From the IMG/VR virus record IMGVR_UViG_3300047481_001922, positions 1 through 22,380 of that record: a DNA stretch of 22,380 bases; one strand, written 5' to 3'. Of this stretch, positions 1 through 7,480 are shown one piece after another. The notes under the pieces were generated by a model, which saw only the letters and a program-made list of their open reading frames with translations, ran no database searches and was not told the origin of the DNA. The DNA comes from a virus. Within the stretch, counting starts at the first letter, position 1; every line of letters starts with the position of its first letter. A program made the translations under genes and the position numbers.

Positions 1-54
1 ATGCTTAATTTTATAACGTTATTGTATATAAGGCAAATAATCAGTTGAGTAGGG
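1..54 (-). promoter_or_regulatory. Short gap after the portal gene with a possible -10 box
   Basis: This non-coding stretch follows the portal stop codon and leads to a gene beyond the left edge. On the minus strand it holds TATATACAAT (TACAAT at 21-26), which resembles the boxes found before other genes in this window. No Shine-Dalgarno site is visible in bases 1-20. Whether it is a promoter cannot be decided without the next gene. Confidence 0.2.
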
Positions 55-1638
55 TTAGTCGACTTGTCTTCCGTCGCCCTGAGCATTTCGGCCTTCTCCA
101 GAAATATCTGGAGAATTTGCGGAACGTTCAGAATCTCTAGTTCTGGTTTTCCCTGCCTGTGCTCTTTGCTCTGCTGCTGCCTGTGGTTTTAATTCAACGA
201 CTTTATCTCCACCGTCCAATGGGACCATACCCATTCTAATTCTAACTTCATTAGGGGTAATTACCTGCATCCTTAAATATCGCTCATCGATTTTTGACTG
301 GGTATCTTCATCGGTCAAGGTTAGCTCGTTAAATTTAAGAAGTAGGGCGTCGGTCATTTCCTCAATAATTTTATTTAATTTCTTTTCTAAATTCATTTGA
401 GCTGGACGACATACTTGCTCTCTAAATGTTTTATCGGCATCTCTAGCCACCGCCAAATTAACTCCTTCGGGAGTTCCAATTTTATTAATTGGGACACGGT
501 GAGATAATAGAATTTCATCTCTATTAGATTTACGATACACGTTAAATGAAGACTCTTGAGTTCCTGCCTCAATTGGCTCCATCTTAAATTCAACCTTTGA
601 GTCTGGTGAATCTGGTGGAAGTGGGATATATAGAGATCTGTGATTCTTACCTCTTAGTCCTACTTGGAAAAACTCAAGCAATTTACGCTCAGACTCTGTT
701 GATAATTTAGCACCCTTTACAGTGATGATATATCTAGGCACCGCTTTATTCTCAAAGTAGTCAAGATTATACTTACCAGCAAACTCGTTTCCAGCCATAG
801 CATTTGAAGATGCGACAATATCTGGAATACCATAGTAGTTATTTGTTGGTGTGTATTTCTTTAGATGAATAATTTCATTTGGTCTATCTAGTCCGCCTGC
901 AATTGGGTTCTCTGTTTCTTGATCTCCAAAGTTACGAAAGTATACTGCCTTGCCATATAGCAATTGAATGAAGCCGTCACGAAGGCGACGCACACGCATT
1001 GTCTTTGCAGGGATATGTCCGATATATCCAATTCGTCCTGCAGATGTTCTGCCGATTTCGATATACCCATTTCCTGTTGCTTCAACATCTGTATAAGCCT
1101 TAATTAAAGTTTCTGTAAATGTCTCTTCTTCGTTGCATTGTTCTAGCCACTCGTATAAATCTTGACGTAATCTATTTAGCTTTCTGCGAGCACGATCTAA
1201 AGATTTTTCATCTGTGATGTTATCAAATGCTTCTTGTGTTTTACGTGTTTCAATGAAGTCGTGGCCAAGACCTACGATATTCGAAACCTTAGCGTTAATT
1301 GCTGCATAGTTATATGGGGAAATTTCGTAGATTTTTGAAAGATAATCTAAATTGTATGGTGGCTCGATAAGATCAAACATAGCATAGCCAGTAATTGCTT
1401 GTGCTAATAAATTCTGTTGTGTTTCAGTTCCTTCAATACCTTGGAATCTCTTTTGTAATTCTCTGCTTATCTTGCGACGGAATGCAGGACTTAGTCCTGA
1501 TATCTTTGTGAGCTCTTCCCCATTTACCTTAAATAAGTCTGTGCTTGTTTCTTGTCTTGGAGTATTAAACTTCATCCAGTCAGCAACATTAGATATTGCT
1601 ATCTCTTGTGAGTTGTCATCTTCTTCGTATTGAATCAT
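55..1638 (-). CDS. Phage portal protein
   Basis: This is the dodecameric ring protein at the capsid vertex through which DNA is packaged and ejected, and to which the tail attaches. The 527-aa product has the layout of the PBSX/HK97-type portal family (Phage_portal). There is a conserved start around PYNLDYLSKIYEISPYNYAA (about residues 94-113), a YYGIPDIVASSNAMAG segment near residue 270 corresponding to the family's YG(I/L)P region, a VPINKIGTP stretch near 385, and the C-terminal ITPNEVRIRMGMVPLDGGD near 465. The length is normal for the family. The C-terminus is a charged, probably disordered tail. The ATG shares one base with the upstream stop (TAATG), so it is probably translationally coupled to the 114-aa gene. 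A terminase gene, usual next to a portal gene, is not seen upstream. Confidence 0.93.
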   Translation of the reverse strand: MIQYEEDDNSQEIAISNVADWMKFNTPRQETSTDLFKVNGEELTKISGLSPAFRRKISRELQKRFQGIEGTETQQNLLAQAITGYAMFDLIEPPYNLDYLSKIYEISPYNYAAINAKVSNIVGLGHDFIETRKTQEAFDNITDEKSLDRARRKLNRLRQDLYEWLEQCNEEETFTETLIKAYTDVEATGNGYIEIGRTSAGRIGYIGHIPAKTMRVRRLRDGFIQLLYGKAVYFRNFGDQETENPIAGGLDRPNEIIHLKKYTPTNNYYGIPDIVASSNAMAGNEFAGKYNLDYFENKAVPRYIITVKGAKLSTESERKLLEFFQVGLRGKNHRSLYIPLPPDSPDSKVEFKMEPIEAGTQESSFNVYRKSNRDEILLSHRVPINKIGTPEGVNLAVARDADKTFREQVCRPAQMNLEKKLNKIIEEMTDALLLKFNELTLTDEDTQSKIDERYLRMQVITPNEVRIRMGMVPLDGGDKVVELKPQAAAEQRAQAGKTRTRDSERSANSPDISGEGRNAQGDGRQVD

Positions 1639-1982
1639 TATTGTCCCTCTGCCCTCAAGTTTTTCATTTCGTCTTTATAGTTTCCAATATCCAAAGGATC
1701 TGGAACTAGGCCCCACTTTAGTCTTTGTTCTTGTTCTGCATATTCTTCGTCTGTGATTTTTCGACGGGCTGAAAGAAATTTAGGCCCGCCCTCATATATA
1801 CCGTATGAGCGAACTTCTCTAGCCAGAGCATCGATTCTGGATCTATTTCCTTTTTTAGACGTGACCGAAAGAAAGTTCCCATCATCGTCTCCAATCCATC
1901 TACCGTCTGGCATTTCCCATACATAGATTCCTAGGGTTGATTCTTCTTGCAGAATCTTAGTATTTGCTTTACCGATATCCAT
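1638..1982 (-). CDS. Conserved 114-aa phage protein preceding the portal
   Basis: The product is 114 aa and I cannot assign a function. The N-terminal half contains GIYVWEMPDGRWIGDDDGNF (residues about 18-37), which looks like a small beta sheet. The C-terminal half is charged and probably helical (ITDEEYAEQEQRLKWGLVPD). There is no signal peptide, membrane segment or cysteine cluster. It overlaps the portal start by one base, so a head or connector role, or a role in portal production, is plausible. No Shine-Dalgarno site precedes the ATG. Instead GGTAAAAT ends 8 nt upstream, so the message may begin at or very near the start codon. It follows a hairpin and may open the head operon. Confidence 0.75.
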   Translation of the reverse strand: MDIGKANTKILQEESTLGIYVWEMPDGRWIGDDDGNFLSVTSKKGNRSRIDALAREVRSYGIYEGGPKFLSARRKITDEEYAEQEQRLKWGLVPDPLDIGNYKDEMKNLRAEGQ

Positions 1983-1990
1983 AGAAGTTT

Positions 1991-1996
1991 ATTTTA
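1991..1996 (-). promoter_or_regulatory. Weak -10-like box (TAAAAT) before the head genes
   Basis: On the minus strand GGTAAAAT is followed by 8 nt and the ATG of the 114-aa gene, with no ribosome-binding site between them. The spacing matches a leaderless start. The box is a poorer match than the GTATAAT boxes elsewhere, and no convincing -35 element is visible. Confidence 0.25.
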
Positions 1997-2022
1997 CCAC
2001 TCTTTACGGTCTAAGTCCAGCT

Positions 2023-2045
2023 TTTTGTCAGGGGAAGTGACAAAA
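2023..2045 (-). terminator. Hairpin between fibre genes and portal operon
   Basis: TTTTGTCA and TGACAAAA form a perfect 8-bp stem around a 7-nt loop. The stem begins directly after the stop codon of the LamG fibre gene. Only two of the eight pairs are G-C and no T-tract follows, so it is at best a weak intrinsic terminator. It could also protect a 3' end or serve as a protein-binding site. It lies at the boundary between adhesin and head genes. Confidence 0.35.
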
Positions 2046-3791
2046 TTACGTACTTTGTAACACTATCCAGTCATTATTATATGCAATAATGTCTGATTCT
2101 GTCAGGGTAATTGCTGGTTCTGTTAAAGTTGAGACGGATCTTCCAGTATATAATTCAAAATGGGTCTCTACAGTTCCAGAGCTTAATTCCTTTTCGTAGG
2201 TTGTAATATTCTTATATAGGTTGGATGGCCCACCAGATGTTTCGTAATTTAATTGTAATGACCCAGTTACTGGGGTAGTAAATACTATTACGACATGGTG
2301 TGGCTCTTCTGCATTTAAATATGAGCTAATGTTTGTTTGATTAGTTACATCTACATTGTTTACGTATATCTTGGCTATATTAGCCTTAGAAACCACTCCA
2401 GAGCCGTTCCAGGCCAGTCTGGTAGCAGAAGGGTCGGAAGCATAGAAAAGGGTGTTAGCGGCCAACGTAAGGGGCGTAAAGAACATCTCTACGGACTTGA
2501 TAGAAGACAATGTATTGATATTAAATCCTGCCCCATTTTTAGCCCTAATTCCATTTGTATAATTGCGGGAAAGGATAGGATAATTTAATGATCCAAGGTA
2601 ATATTCGGTGGAAGAGGATATTCTATCCCCATAATTATCGGCATAGATATCTTTATTTGAATAAAAGGCTATGCAGAAGAATGACAAGATTGGCAGATAT
2701 TTGCTGGCATCTGAGGTAGACATGGTTATTCTAATATATAGATTACGGCTGGTATCAAATGAATCTTTTGTATATTGAGGAATAGGCTGTCCATTTACGC
2801 ATGAGACATATGTGGTTCCATCTATACTGGATTCTACTGTTATTCCTAAATCATTCCGCCACTCAACTTTTGATGTAACTAAATTTAATCCTGACGGGAT
2901 TGTAATAAAATCATTAATAATAAATGTTCTAGCAGTTACAGTGTCTGTTTCATAGAATCCAATATGGCCGTCTACTAAATCGTAGTATGTATTATCATCT
3001 AGCCAATCTGTCCATGGTTTATTGACTGGATATGAATAATCAAAGGCTGGCTTTAAGTTAGCATCTGATCCTGAATATAAAACTCCCTCATCTGGATATG
3101 CCACCTGAATTGCAGGAGATGTTATGTTGCCGCTTATATAATGTTTAGCAATTGTTTTATCTGACAGAGAATACCTGTAAATTGCTGGGGCATCAACAGT
3201 AAATTCATCGCCTGCCGTTGTGCTTGGTCCAATTTGTAAACCTAATGTTGTGTTTGTAAATTTAAAATTAGTTAATGATTTAGAAGCTACAGAGATTCCA
3301 TCAACATATAGCAAGATCGACTCTCCTGTGTACTTGCCAGCAATATAGGCAGTCTTCTTGGAATATGTAAGCGGAGATATTACCCACTCATTTGCTGAAA
3401 CCTTAAATACAATATGACCGTTATCCCAGAATAATCCTATGTTGTTTGTTGTATCGGCAAATAGTCTAACAACATCGGTTGATTCAATTGAGGGATATAT
3501 CCATGCTTCTATTGTAAAGTCATTGTCTGAAGTATATTTTGTTCCAAATCCCGCCCCAACTGTTGCACCGTAATAATCTTTTGTAACTGGTACTGTTATG
3601 TATGCGGTATTTGTAATACGTGTTCCTGATACCCCGCCTGAAACTAAAGGTAAAATATTTGCTGCAGGTGATCCTACATATGTAGCATTGTTTCCGCATC
3701 CTGAAATATCTGAAGCGGTGGTACCCGAAGACTCATCCAACGGCCAAAAGCCAATTGGATAATCCTTGATTACCTTTAATTGATATGTCAT
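2046..3791 (-). CDS. LamG / concanavalin A-like tail fibre or adhesin (581 aa)
   Basis: The N-terminal 225 residues form a LamG-type jelly-roll: FWPLDESSGTTASDISG near residue 15, then FTIEAWIYPS near 92, LFWDNGHIVFKV near 120 and LLYVDGISVASKSL near 160, the usual strand order of the family. A second, more divergent LamG-like segment covers about residues 431-551 (MFFTPL, HHVVIVFTTP, YTGRSV). Such domains bind glycans in other systems, so a role in adsorption to surface sugars is likely but inferred. It is the last adhesin gene before the head module. The start has no ribosome-binding site. A GTATAAT box lies 6 nt before the ATG, which suggests a leaderless message. Confidence 0.82.
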   Translation of the reverse strand: MTYQLKVIKDYPIGFWPLDESSGTTASDISGCGNNATYVGSPAANILPLVSGGVSGTRITNTAYITVPVTKDYYGATVGAGFGTKYTSDNDFTIEAWIYPSIESTDVVRLFADTTNNIGLFWDNGHIVFKVSANEWVISPLTYSKKTAYIAGKYTGESILLYVDGISVASKSLTNFKFTNTTLGLQIGPSTTAGDEFTVDAPAIYRYSLSDKTIAKHYISGNITSPAIQVAYPDEGVLYSGSDANLKPAFDYSYPVNKPWTDWLDDNTYYDLVDGHIGFYETDTVTARTFIINDFITIPSGLNLVTSKVEWRNDLGITVESSIDGTTYVSCVNGQPIPQYTKDSFDTSRNLYIRITMSTSDASKYLPILSFFCIAFYSNKDIYADNYGDRISSSTEYYLGSLNYPILSRNYTNGIRAKNGAGFNINTLSSIKSVEMFFTPLTLAANTLFYASDPSATRLAWNGSGVVSKANIAKIYVNNVDVTNQTNISSYLNAEEPHHVVIVFTTPVTGSLQLNYETSGGPSNLYKNITTYEKELSSGTVETHFELYTGRSVSTLTEPAITLTESDIIAYNNDWIVLQST

Positions 3792-3797
3792 AATGTT

Positions 3798-3804
3798 ATT
3801 ATAC
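3798..3804 (-). promoter_or_regulatory. GTATAAT box, 6 nt before an ATG without RBS
   Basis: TATAGTATAAT, then AACATT, then the ATG of the 581-aa LamG gene. With transcription starting about 6-7 nt after the -10 box, the message would begin at the start codon. There is no Shine-Dalgarno site and no clear -35 hexamer at the expected distance. Confidence 0.45.
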
Positions 3805-3822
3805 TATATAAGCTGGTTAAGT

Positions 3823-4155
3823 TTAAGGAATGACTTCTACGCCAGAAATGGTAAGCAGAATACCGCCTGGGATACTAGCGGATGCGTATATCGTGTCTCC
3901 AGGATTTACAACTATTGTTACGTCATGTGATTCAATAGTTTTGTCACTTATAGCCATATCTGGAAAAACTTTATTATAATTTTGAGCGTCTTGACCAGAA
4001 GGGGCAATATATATTGCATATTTTAATGTTCCATTGTATATGTTTGAAACAACAATGTTTTTAATGATTGCCTTATTGCTAAATACTTTTAACGGAGTTG
4101 TTGCTAAAGGGGTTAAAATTAATGGACCAACAAATCTTTCTGGAACGTATGCCAT
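3823..4155 (-). CDS. Small beta-rich tail accessory protein (110 aa), paralogue of the 105-aa protein at 9016-9333
   Basis: The product is a 110-aa, strand-rich protein without signal peptide or cysteines. It follows a pattern also seen at 9016-9333: a short lead, an AIIKNIVVSNIYNG strand pair near residue 29, a stretch around residues 75-85, then NPGDTIYASAS and a closing LTISGVEVIP. The other copy has VITSVTLCNVTD, NAGDSIILSALN and AFISGVKITTI at the matching places. Proteins of this type occur next to phage fibres and may form a knob or collar. The function is inferred from position only. A strong RBS (AAGGAGA) precedes the ATG and overlaps the end of the upstream gene. Confidence 0.72.
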   Translation of the reverse strand: MAYVPERFVGPLILTPLATTPLKVFSNKAIIKNIVVSNIYNGTLKYAIYIAPSGQDAQNYNKVFPDMAISDKTIESHDVTIVVNPGDTIYASASIPGGILLTISGVEVIP

Positions 4156-4164
4156 TTAATCTCC

Positions 4165-4887
4165 TTAAACTATTGTCCATTTAGAGACCAAGTCTCGTTC
4201 GACCTGAGCCATTTCATAATCACTTACTGCTCTGTTATAGATAATTATTTCGCCTAAATCAAACTGTCCATAAGTAGAAAGATATCTTCCTATGCCTTGA
4301 CCCGTCATTCCAGAAGGAGCTCCGTCTGAAGCACCAAGTCCTACGGTTACACCGTTTCTTCTAACTTCTCTTCTGTTATTTAAATTATCGTATCTAACGG
4401 CATAAAGCTCTGGTTGACCAACTGTTACTGTTGGAACGATTGAGTTAATATCGTCTCCTCCAAAAACTGTTTTAAAGGATGTTGGAATTGTGTAGCCTAA
4501 AGCCAGGTTGCTTCTTGTTGATGTTCCAAGTCCGCCTATGATAAACGAATTAGTTGTTTTAGCCGTTTTTGTTGCAACGACAAATATTGTAAATGATGTG
4601 TTAGCCAACCAAGAAAGCGTTGGATCAACAAATGTCATAAAATTATTTATGCCATCAAATCTTAATGCAGGCAATGAATTTATTGCTGCTAGAACATAAG
4701 TTGGTTGATTGGCGGCAGTTGCTTGCTCAAAATTTCTTTGATACTGAGATCTATCTTTTGCCAAAAAGCACTTGCCAGTTCCTGGTGTTACTTCAAAATT
4801 ATCTACCGCAGATCCGTCTAACCACAATTGAAGTCCAAACTGACTGTATCTAGATCTCTTAAATAACGATCTTTGATTATCTAACAT
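4165..4887 (-). CDS. LamG / concanavalin A-like adhesin (240 aa)
   Basis: The 240-aa product is a single LamG-type domain. It reads FGLQLWLDGSAVDNF near residue 17, LPALRFDGINNFMTF near 72, FTIFVVATKT near 98, and ends with GEIIIYNRAVSDYEMAQVER, the typical closing strand and helix of LamG_3-like phage and bacterial proteins. A surface-glycan binding role is likely by family. Its ATG overlaps the stop of the upstream 98-aa gene by one base (TAATG) and has a near-perfect RBS (AGGAGG), so it should be strongly and coupledly translated. It forms a short run with the 110-aa and 581-aa products. Confidence 0.82.
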   Translation of the reverse strand: MLDNQRSLFKRSRYSQFGLQLWLDGSAVDNFEVTPGTGKCFLAKDRSQYQRNFEQATAANQPTYVLAAINSLPALRFDGINNFMTFVDPTLSWLANTSFTIFVVATKTAKTTNSFIIGGLGTSTRSNLALGYTIPTSFKTVFGGDDINSIVPTVTVGQPELYAVRYDNLNNRREVRRNGVTVGLGASDGAPSGMTGQGIGRYLSTYGQFDLGEIIIYNRAVSDYEMAQVERDLVSKWTIV

Positions 4888-5183
4888 TACGCCTCCTGAA
4901 TAGAATTAAATTCTTCTTCAGCGGCCAGGTTTGATTCTAGTTCTTCTGAAGTAAATTCTACAGATTCAACTCTGTAAACTGAACCATTTAAAAAATATGG
5001 ATCACAGAATACCATTTTATGTGTATCTGAGTTATGTTCAATTGTTTCCAAAACCTCGACTAGATTGTTTTCTTCTTTAAATGAATCATCTGGTCCAGTT
5101 AAGGGGAATGATGTATTTGGAAAAAGAGTCTGTAATGTTCCAGACCTTGTTACATTTTCTCCATTAAGTATCGCATAATACAC
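4887..5183 (-). CDS. Small fibre-associated protein, possible tail fibre assembly chaperone (98 aa)
   Basis: The 98-aa acidic protein begins YYAILNGENVTRSGTLQTLF and continues FPNTSFPLTGPDDSF. This N-terminal pattern recurs in small phage proteins coded directly after tail fibres, some with C-terminal chaperone domains. Here the C-terminal part is only a short acidic helix (EELESNLAAEEEF), so a reduced chaperone or attachment protein is possible. It begins with GTG two bases after the stop of the 515-aa fibre. A GGAG site lies 11 nt upstream, inside that fibre's last codons. This location supports a dedicated partner of the fibre, which is an inference. Confidence 0.72.
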   Translation of the reverse strand: MYYAILNGENVTRSGTLQTLFPNTSFPLTGPDDSFKEENNLVEVLETIEHNSDTHKMVFCDPYFLNGSVYRVESVEFTSEELESNLAAEEEFNSIQEA

Positions 5184-5184
5184 T

Positions 5185-6732
5185 TTAGTAGTGACTCCAT
5201 TCGCCTACAGGAACAATTGTTGGGTAATTTGTAGACTGGTATCTTGTATCAAACGAATAGGTAAATGTTGATTTAAACAAGTCAATACTTGATCCGTTAG
5301 ATCTAGCTGTACCAGTAGACTCTACTCCATATTTTTCAAGTCCTCCAAGGTCTACAACATAAAGTCTCATTCCTACGTTTCCGTCGGCATTAGAATCTTC
5401 TGAGTGGAAAATAAACTTGTCTTTCTTAAAAGGAACTAGTTTTGCTCCCCAGGAAGTTGAAGCCCATTGACCAGTATAATATTTAGACGGATCTTTTGTA
5501 TTAAAGAATATTACGTTAAATCCAGTCTGATAGTAATAGTATGGTGCATATGCAGCAACCCAGTTATTGTCCCAAGTCTGCATGTATCTCATTCCGTACC
5601 AAGTATCTTGCTCAATACCGTATGAGGTTGTATTTCCAATACCATTTAGAGTGGCTAAAGTTCCTGATGTTGCGGAAAAGTTTGGGGTAAATGTTGCGTA
5701 ATGTGTTATGTTTGACGGAACAAATCTTGCAATTCCAACCATATTGTTATCTCCCATAACAATGTATGCTTTTCTACGTGATTCGTCATAGCTTTGTGAA
5801 CTATTTGCTTGCCATTGAAAATCGTTATAGTAGTAGTAAGCTGTTTGAGATAATGATGTTGGAGTTCCAGCATTTTTTGCCTCAAGCATGAACCTGTGTA
5901 GTGTTCCAACCTTATAGTTATAGGCATCTAGATCTCTATCTGCATTTGCATTCTTCCAAACGTGCAATCTGTAGTTGTTGGAGTTGTCTCTTGGCTCCAA
6001 TACAGCCAACGTGTTTGTTCTTGCATTGTAAGAAATTGCAGTATATCCAGTATTAAAAGCTGACCATGTTGCATATGTGCTTGACATATCAACAGTTTCT
6101 AATGGAGCAACGCCGCCTCTAGGATAAATTCTAAGTTGGCTATTTCTGTAATAAATTGAATTGTTTGGTCTATATCCAGACTTTTTTATAACCGTTCCAA
6201 AAAACGGCCAGTGGGATCTGATGTATTCTGGCATTTGTCCATGAGCAAATTGTCCATCTGATCCAGATGCCGCTTCATGGCCTGGCATTCTAACAAGCCA
6301 GTTTCCTTCATCTTGCTGATAGCATGTTCCTTTTACTGAGGAGTGTCCTGTGCCTCTGGTTCCTTGAGAAGTATTGGTATATCTCCAGTCTCTACCCCAG
6401 TCTTGACCTTCTGTATCATCTCTTAAGTATCCGCCATAAAGAGGCTGCATGTTGCTGTTATAAACTACGAATGCAGGCTCGTTTGATCTATTTGCATATG
6501 TTGCAAACGTTGGCAGTGGAGTTTTTGTAATAGCATTATTTTTAATGTTATCATCAATTAATTGAACTTGAGCAATTGATGTATTTAGGCTAAGAGCTGC
6601 TGATGATGCCAACAAAATCTGTAACATTTTGGGACTTGTGTTAAGCGCAACGTTAAGATTTGCAAATATTGATGCATCTAAATCTGGTAACGCTATTGAG
6701 GTACTGTTAGTAGAAATTGTTGTTATGGCCAC
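5185..6732 (-). CDS. Aromatic-rich tail fibre / receptor-binding protein (515 aa), paralogue of 7481-8989
   Basis: The 515-aa product is rich in Tyr, Trp, Asn and Ser. An N-terminal part of about 75 residues is followed by a long beta-rich body that begins PTFATYANRSNEPAFVVYNS. Landmarks shared with the 502-aa protein are NNYRLHVWKN (about 252), DFQWQANSSQSYDESR (about 304), TTSYGIEQ (about 368), WDNNWVAAY (about 387) and NADGNVGMRLYVVD (about 448). Repeated turns of this kind would suit a propeller or beta-barrel fold, but I recognise no named family. The start is GTG with an AGGAG site 7 nt upstream, and a TATAAT box lies 18 nt upstream. A role in host recognition is inferred from position and composition. 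Confidence 0.83.
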   Translation of the reverse strand: MAITTISTNSTSIALPDLDASIFANLNVALNTSPKMLQILLASSAALSLNTSIAQVQLIDDNIKNNAITKTPLPTFATYANRSNEPAFVVYNSNMQPLYGGYLRDDTEGQDWGRDWRYTNTSQGTRGTGHSSVKGTCYQQDEGNWLVRMPGHEAASGSDGQFAHGQMPEYIRSHWPFFGTVIKKSGYRPNNSIYYRNSQLRIYPRGGVAPLETVDMSSTYATWSAFNTGYTAISYNARTNTLAVLEPRDNSNNYRLHVWKNANADRDLDAYNYKVGTLHRFMLEAKNAGTPTSLSQTAYYYYNDFQWQANSSQSYDESRRKAYIVMGDNNMVGIARFVPSNITHYATFTPNFSATSGTLATLNGIGNTTSYGIEQDTWYGMRYMQTWDNNWVAAYAPYYYYQTGFNVIFFNTKDPSKYYTGQWASTSWGAKLVPFKKDKFIFHSEDSNADGNVGMRLYVVDLGGLEKYGVESTGTARSNGSSIDLFKSTFTYSFDTRYQSTNYPTIVPVGEWSHY

Positions 6733-6750
6733 TTTTTGCTCCTATTTTAT

Positions 6751-6756
6751 ATTATA
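6751..6756 (-). promoter_or_regulatory. TATAAT box 18 nt before the 515-aa fibre
   Basis: GATATAATATAAAATAGGAG followed by a GTG start: the box, an AGGAG ribosome-binding site and the start codon are in order, with 18 nt between box and GTG. The box overlaps the stop codon of the preceding 145-aa gene. There is no clear -35 element. Confidence 0.35.
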
Positions 6757-7189
6757 TCTTAAGATCCGAAAATGCGTAAGATCCGTAAATTGTTGTTCCG
6801 TTATCTCTAGTATAGAAATTTAAAACGGTTGTGTCTAATGATAATACTGGTTGAATGTTTGAGGCTCCGCCACCATCCCAAACAATTCCTGCTGGCCAGT
6901 TAATTGTATAAGTTCCACCAGATTTAATTTCAAGTTGCCAAAATTGAGCAACGTTTGGTGTTGCAGCAATATTGCTAAATGCGACTGTAAAATTACCACC
7001 AGCAATAACTTTAAAAACATTTGATTGAGCAATATCAAGAGTTAGAGTTCCACTTGACTTAGTCCCCAAATCTGCAAACTGTGAAGGGATGTTAAAGTAT
7101 GGTTTTCCTTGTCCATCAATAGGTGCTTGAACATATGTGTATGTCCATAAAGCTGGAACTACTGATGCGGGGGTCTGTGTAATTGGCAT
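6752..7189 (-). CDS. Small beta-rich virion protein, possible fibre tip or spike (145 aa)
   Basis: The 145-aa product has a Pro-rich start (PITQTPASVVPALW) and then a chain of short strands and turns: GTLTLDIAQSNVFKVIAGGN (about 47-66), WQLEIKSGGTYTINWPAGIV (about 84-103) and a closing LNFYTRDNGTTIYGSYAFSD. This pattern of alternating strands with INWP is common in C-terminal domains of phage fibres. The 881-aa protein ends with a similar arrangement (LTLTLPAGPSIGAVVEI ... KALKLIYS), though similarity there is only of style. The RBS GAGGA lies in the end of the upstream 93-aa gene, one base separating the stop from the ATG. Confidence 0.7.
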   Translation of the reverse strand: MPITQTPASVVPALWTYTYVQAPIDGQGKPYFNIPSQFADLGTKSSGTLTLDIAQSNVFKVIAGGNFTVAFSNIAATPNVAQFWQLEIKSGGTYTINWPAGIVWDGGGASNIQPVLSLDTTVLNFYTRDNGTTIYGSYAFSDLKI

Positions 7190-7190
7190 G

Positions 7191-7472
7191 TTATTCCTCT
7201 TCTGGAAGGTCTAGCTCTGGCAAATCTGCAGGGCGTGTACCAACTCTTTCATCTTCTGGGGTGTTATCCCATGCTTCTTGTCCAGCAATAGTATCTGCTA
7301 CTGCAGCAGCATGATCTGCAATTCTTACTTCATTGTCAGTTTTTCCTGGATATTTATCAACAACTTGTCCGTCAACAACTGTAAGTCTATGAGGTAAAGA
7401 TGTAACAATATCTGTTTCAAATTCTCCGTTTTCATCAAACGAGACTACGCCGTTATTAAAATTAAGTTTCAT
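7191..7472 (-). CDS. Small acidic protein following a tail fibre (93 aa)
   Basis: The 93-aa product has an N-terminal beta part (LNFNNGVVSFDENGEF), a central helical stretch (ADHAAAVADTIAGQEAWDN) and a very acidic Pro-rich end (LPELDLPEEE). I recognise no family. Its place directly after the 502-aa fibre, with 8 nt between them, matches that of the 98-aa and 125-aa proteins after their fibres, so a fibre-assembly or attachment role is plausible. The RBS AAGGAG overlaps the stop of the fibre gene. Confidence 0.7.
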   Translation of the reverse strand: MKLNFNNGVVSFDENGEFETDIVTSLPHRLTVVDGQVVDKYPGKTDNEVRIADHAAAVADTIAGQEAWDNTPEDERVGTRPADLPELDLPEEE

Positions 7473-7480
7473 TTTACTCC

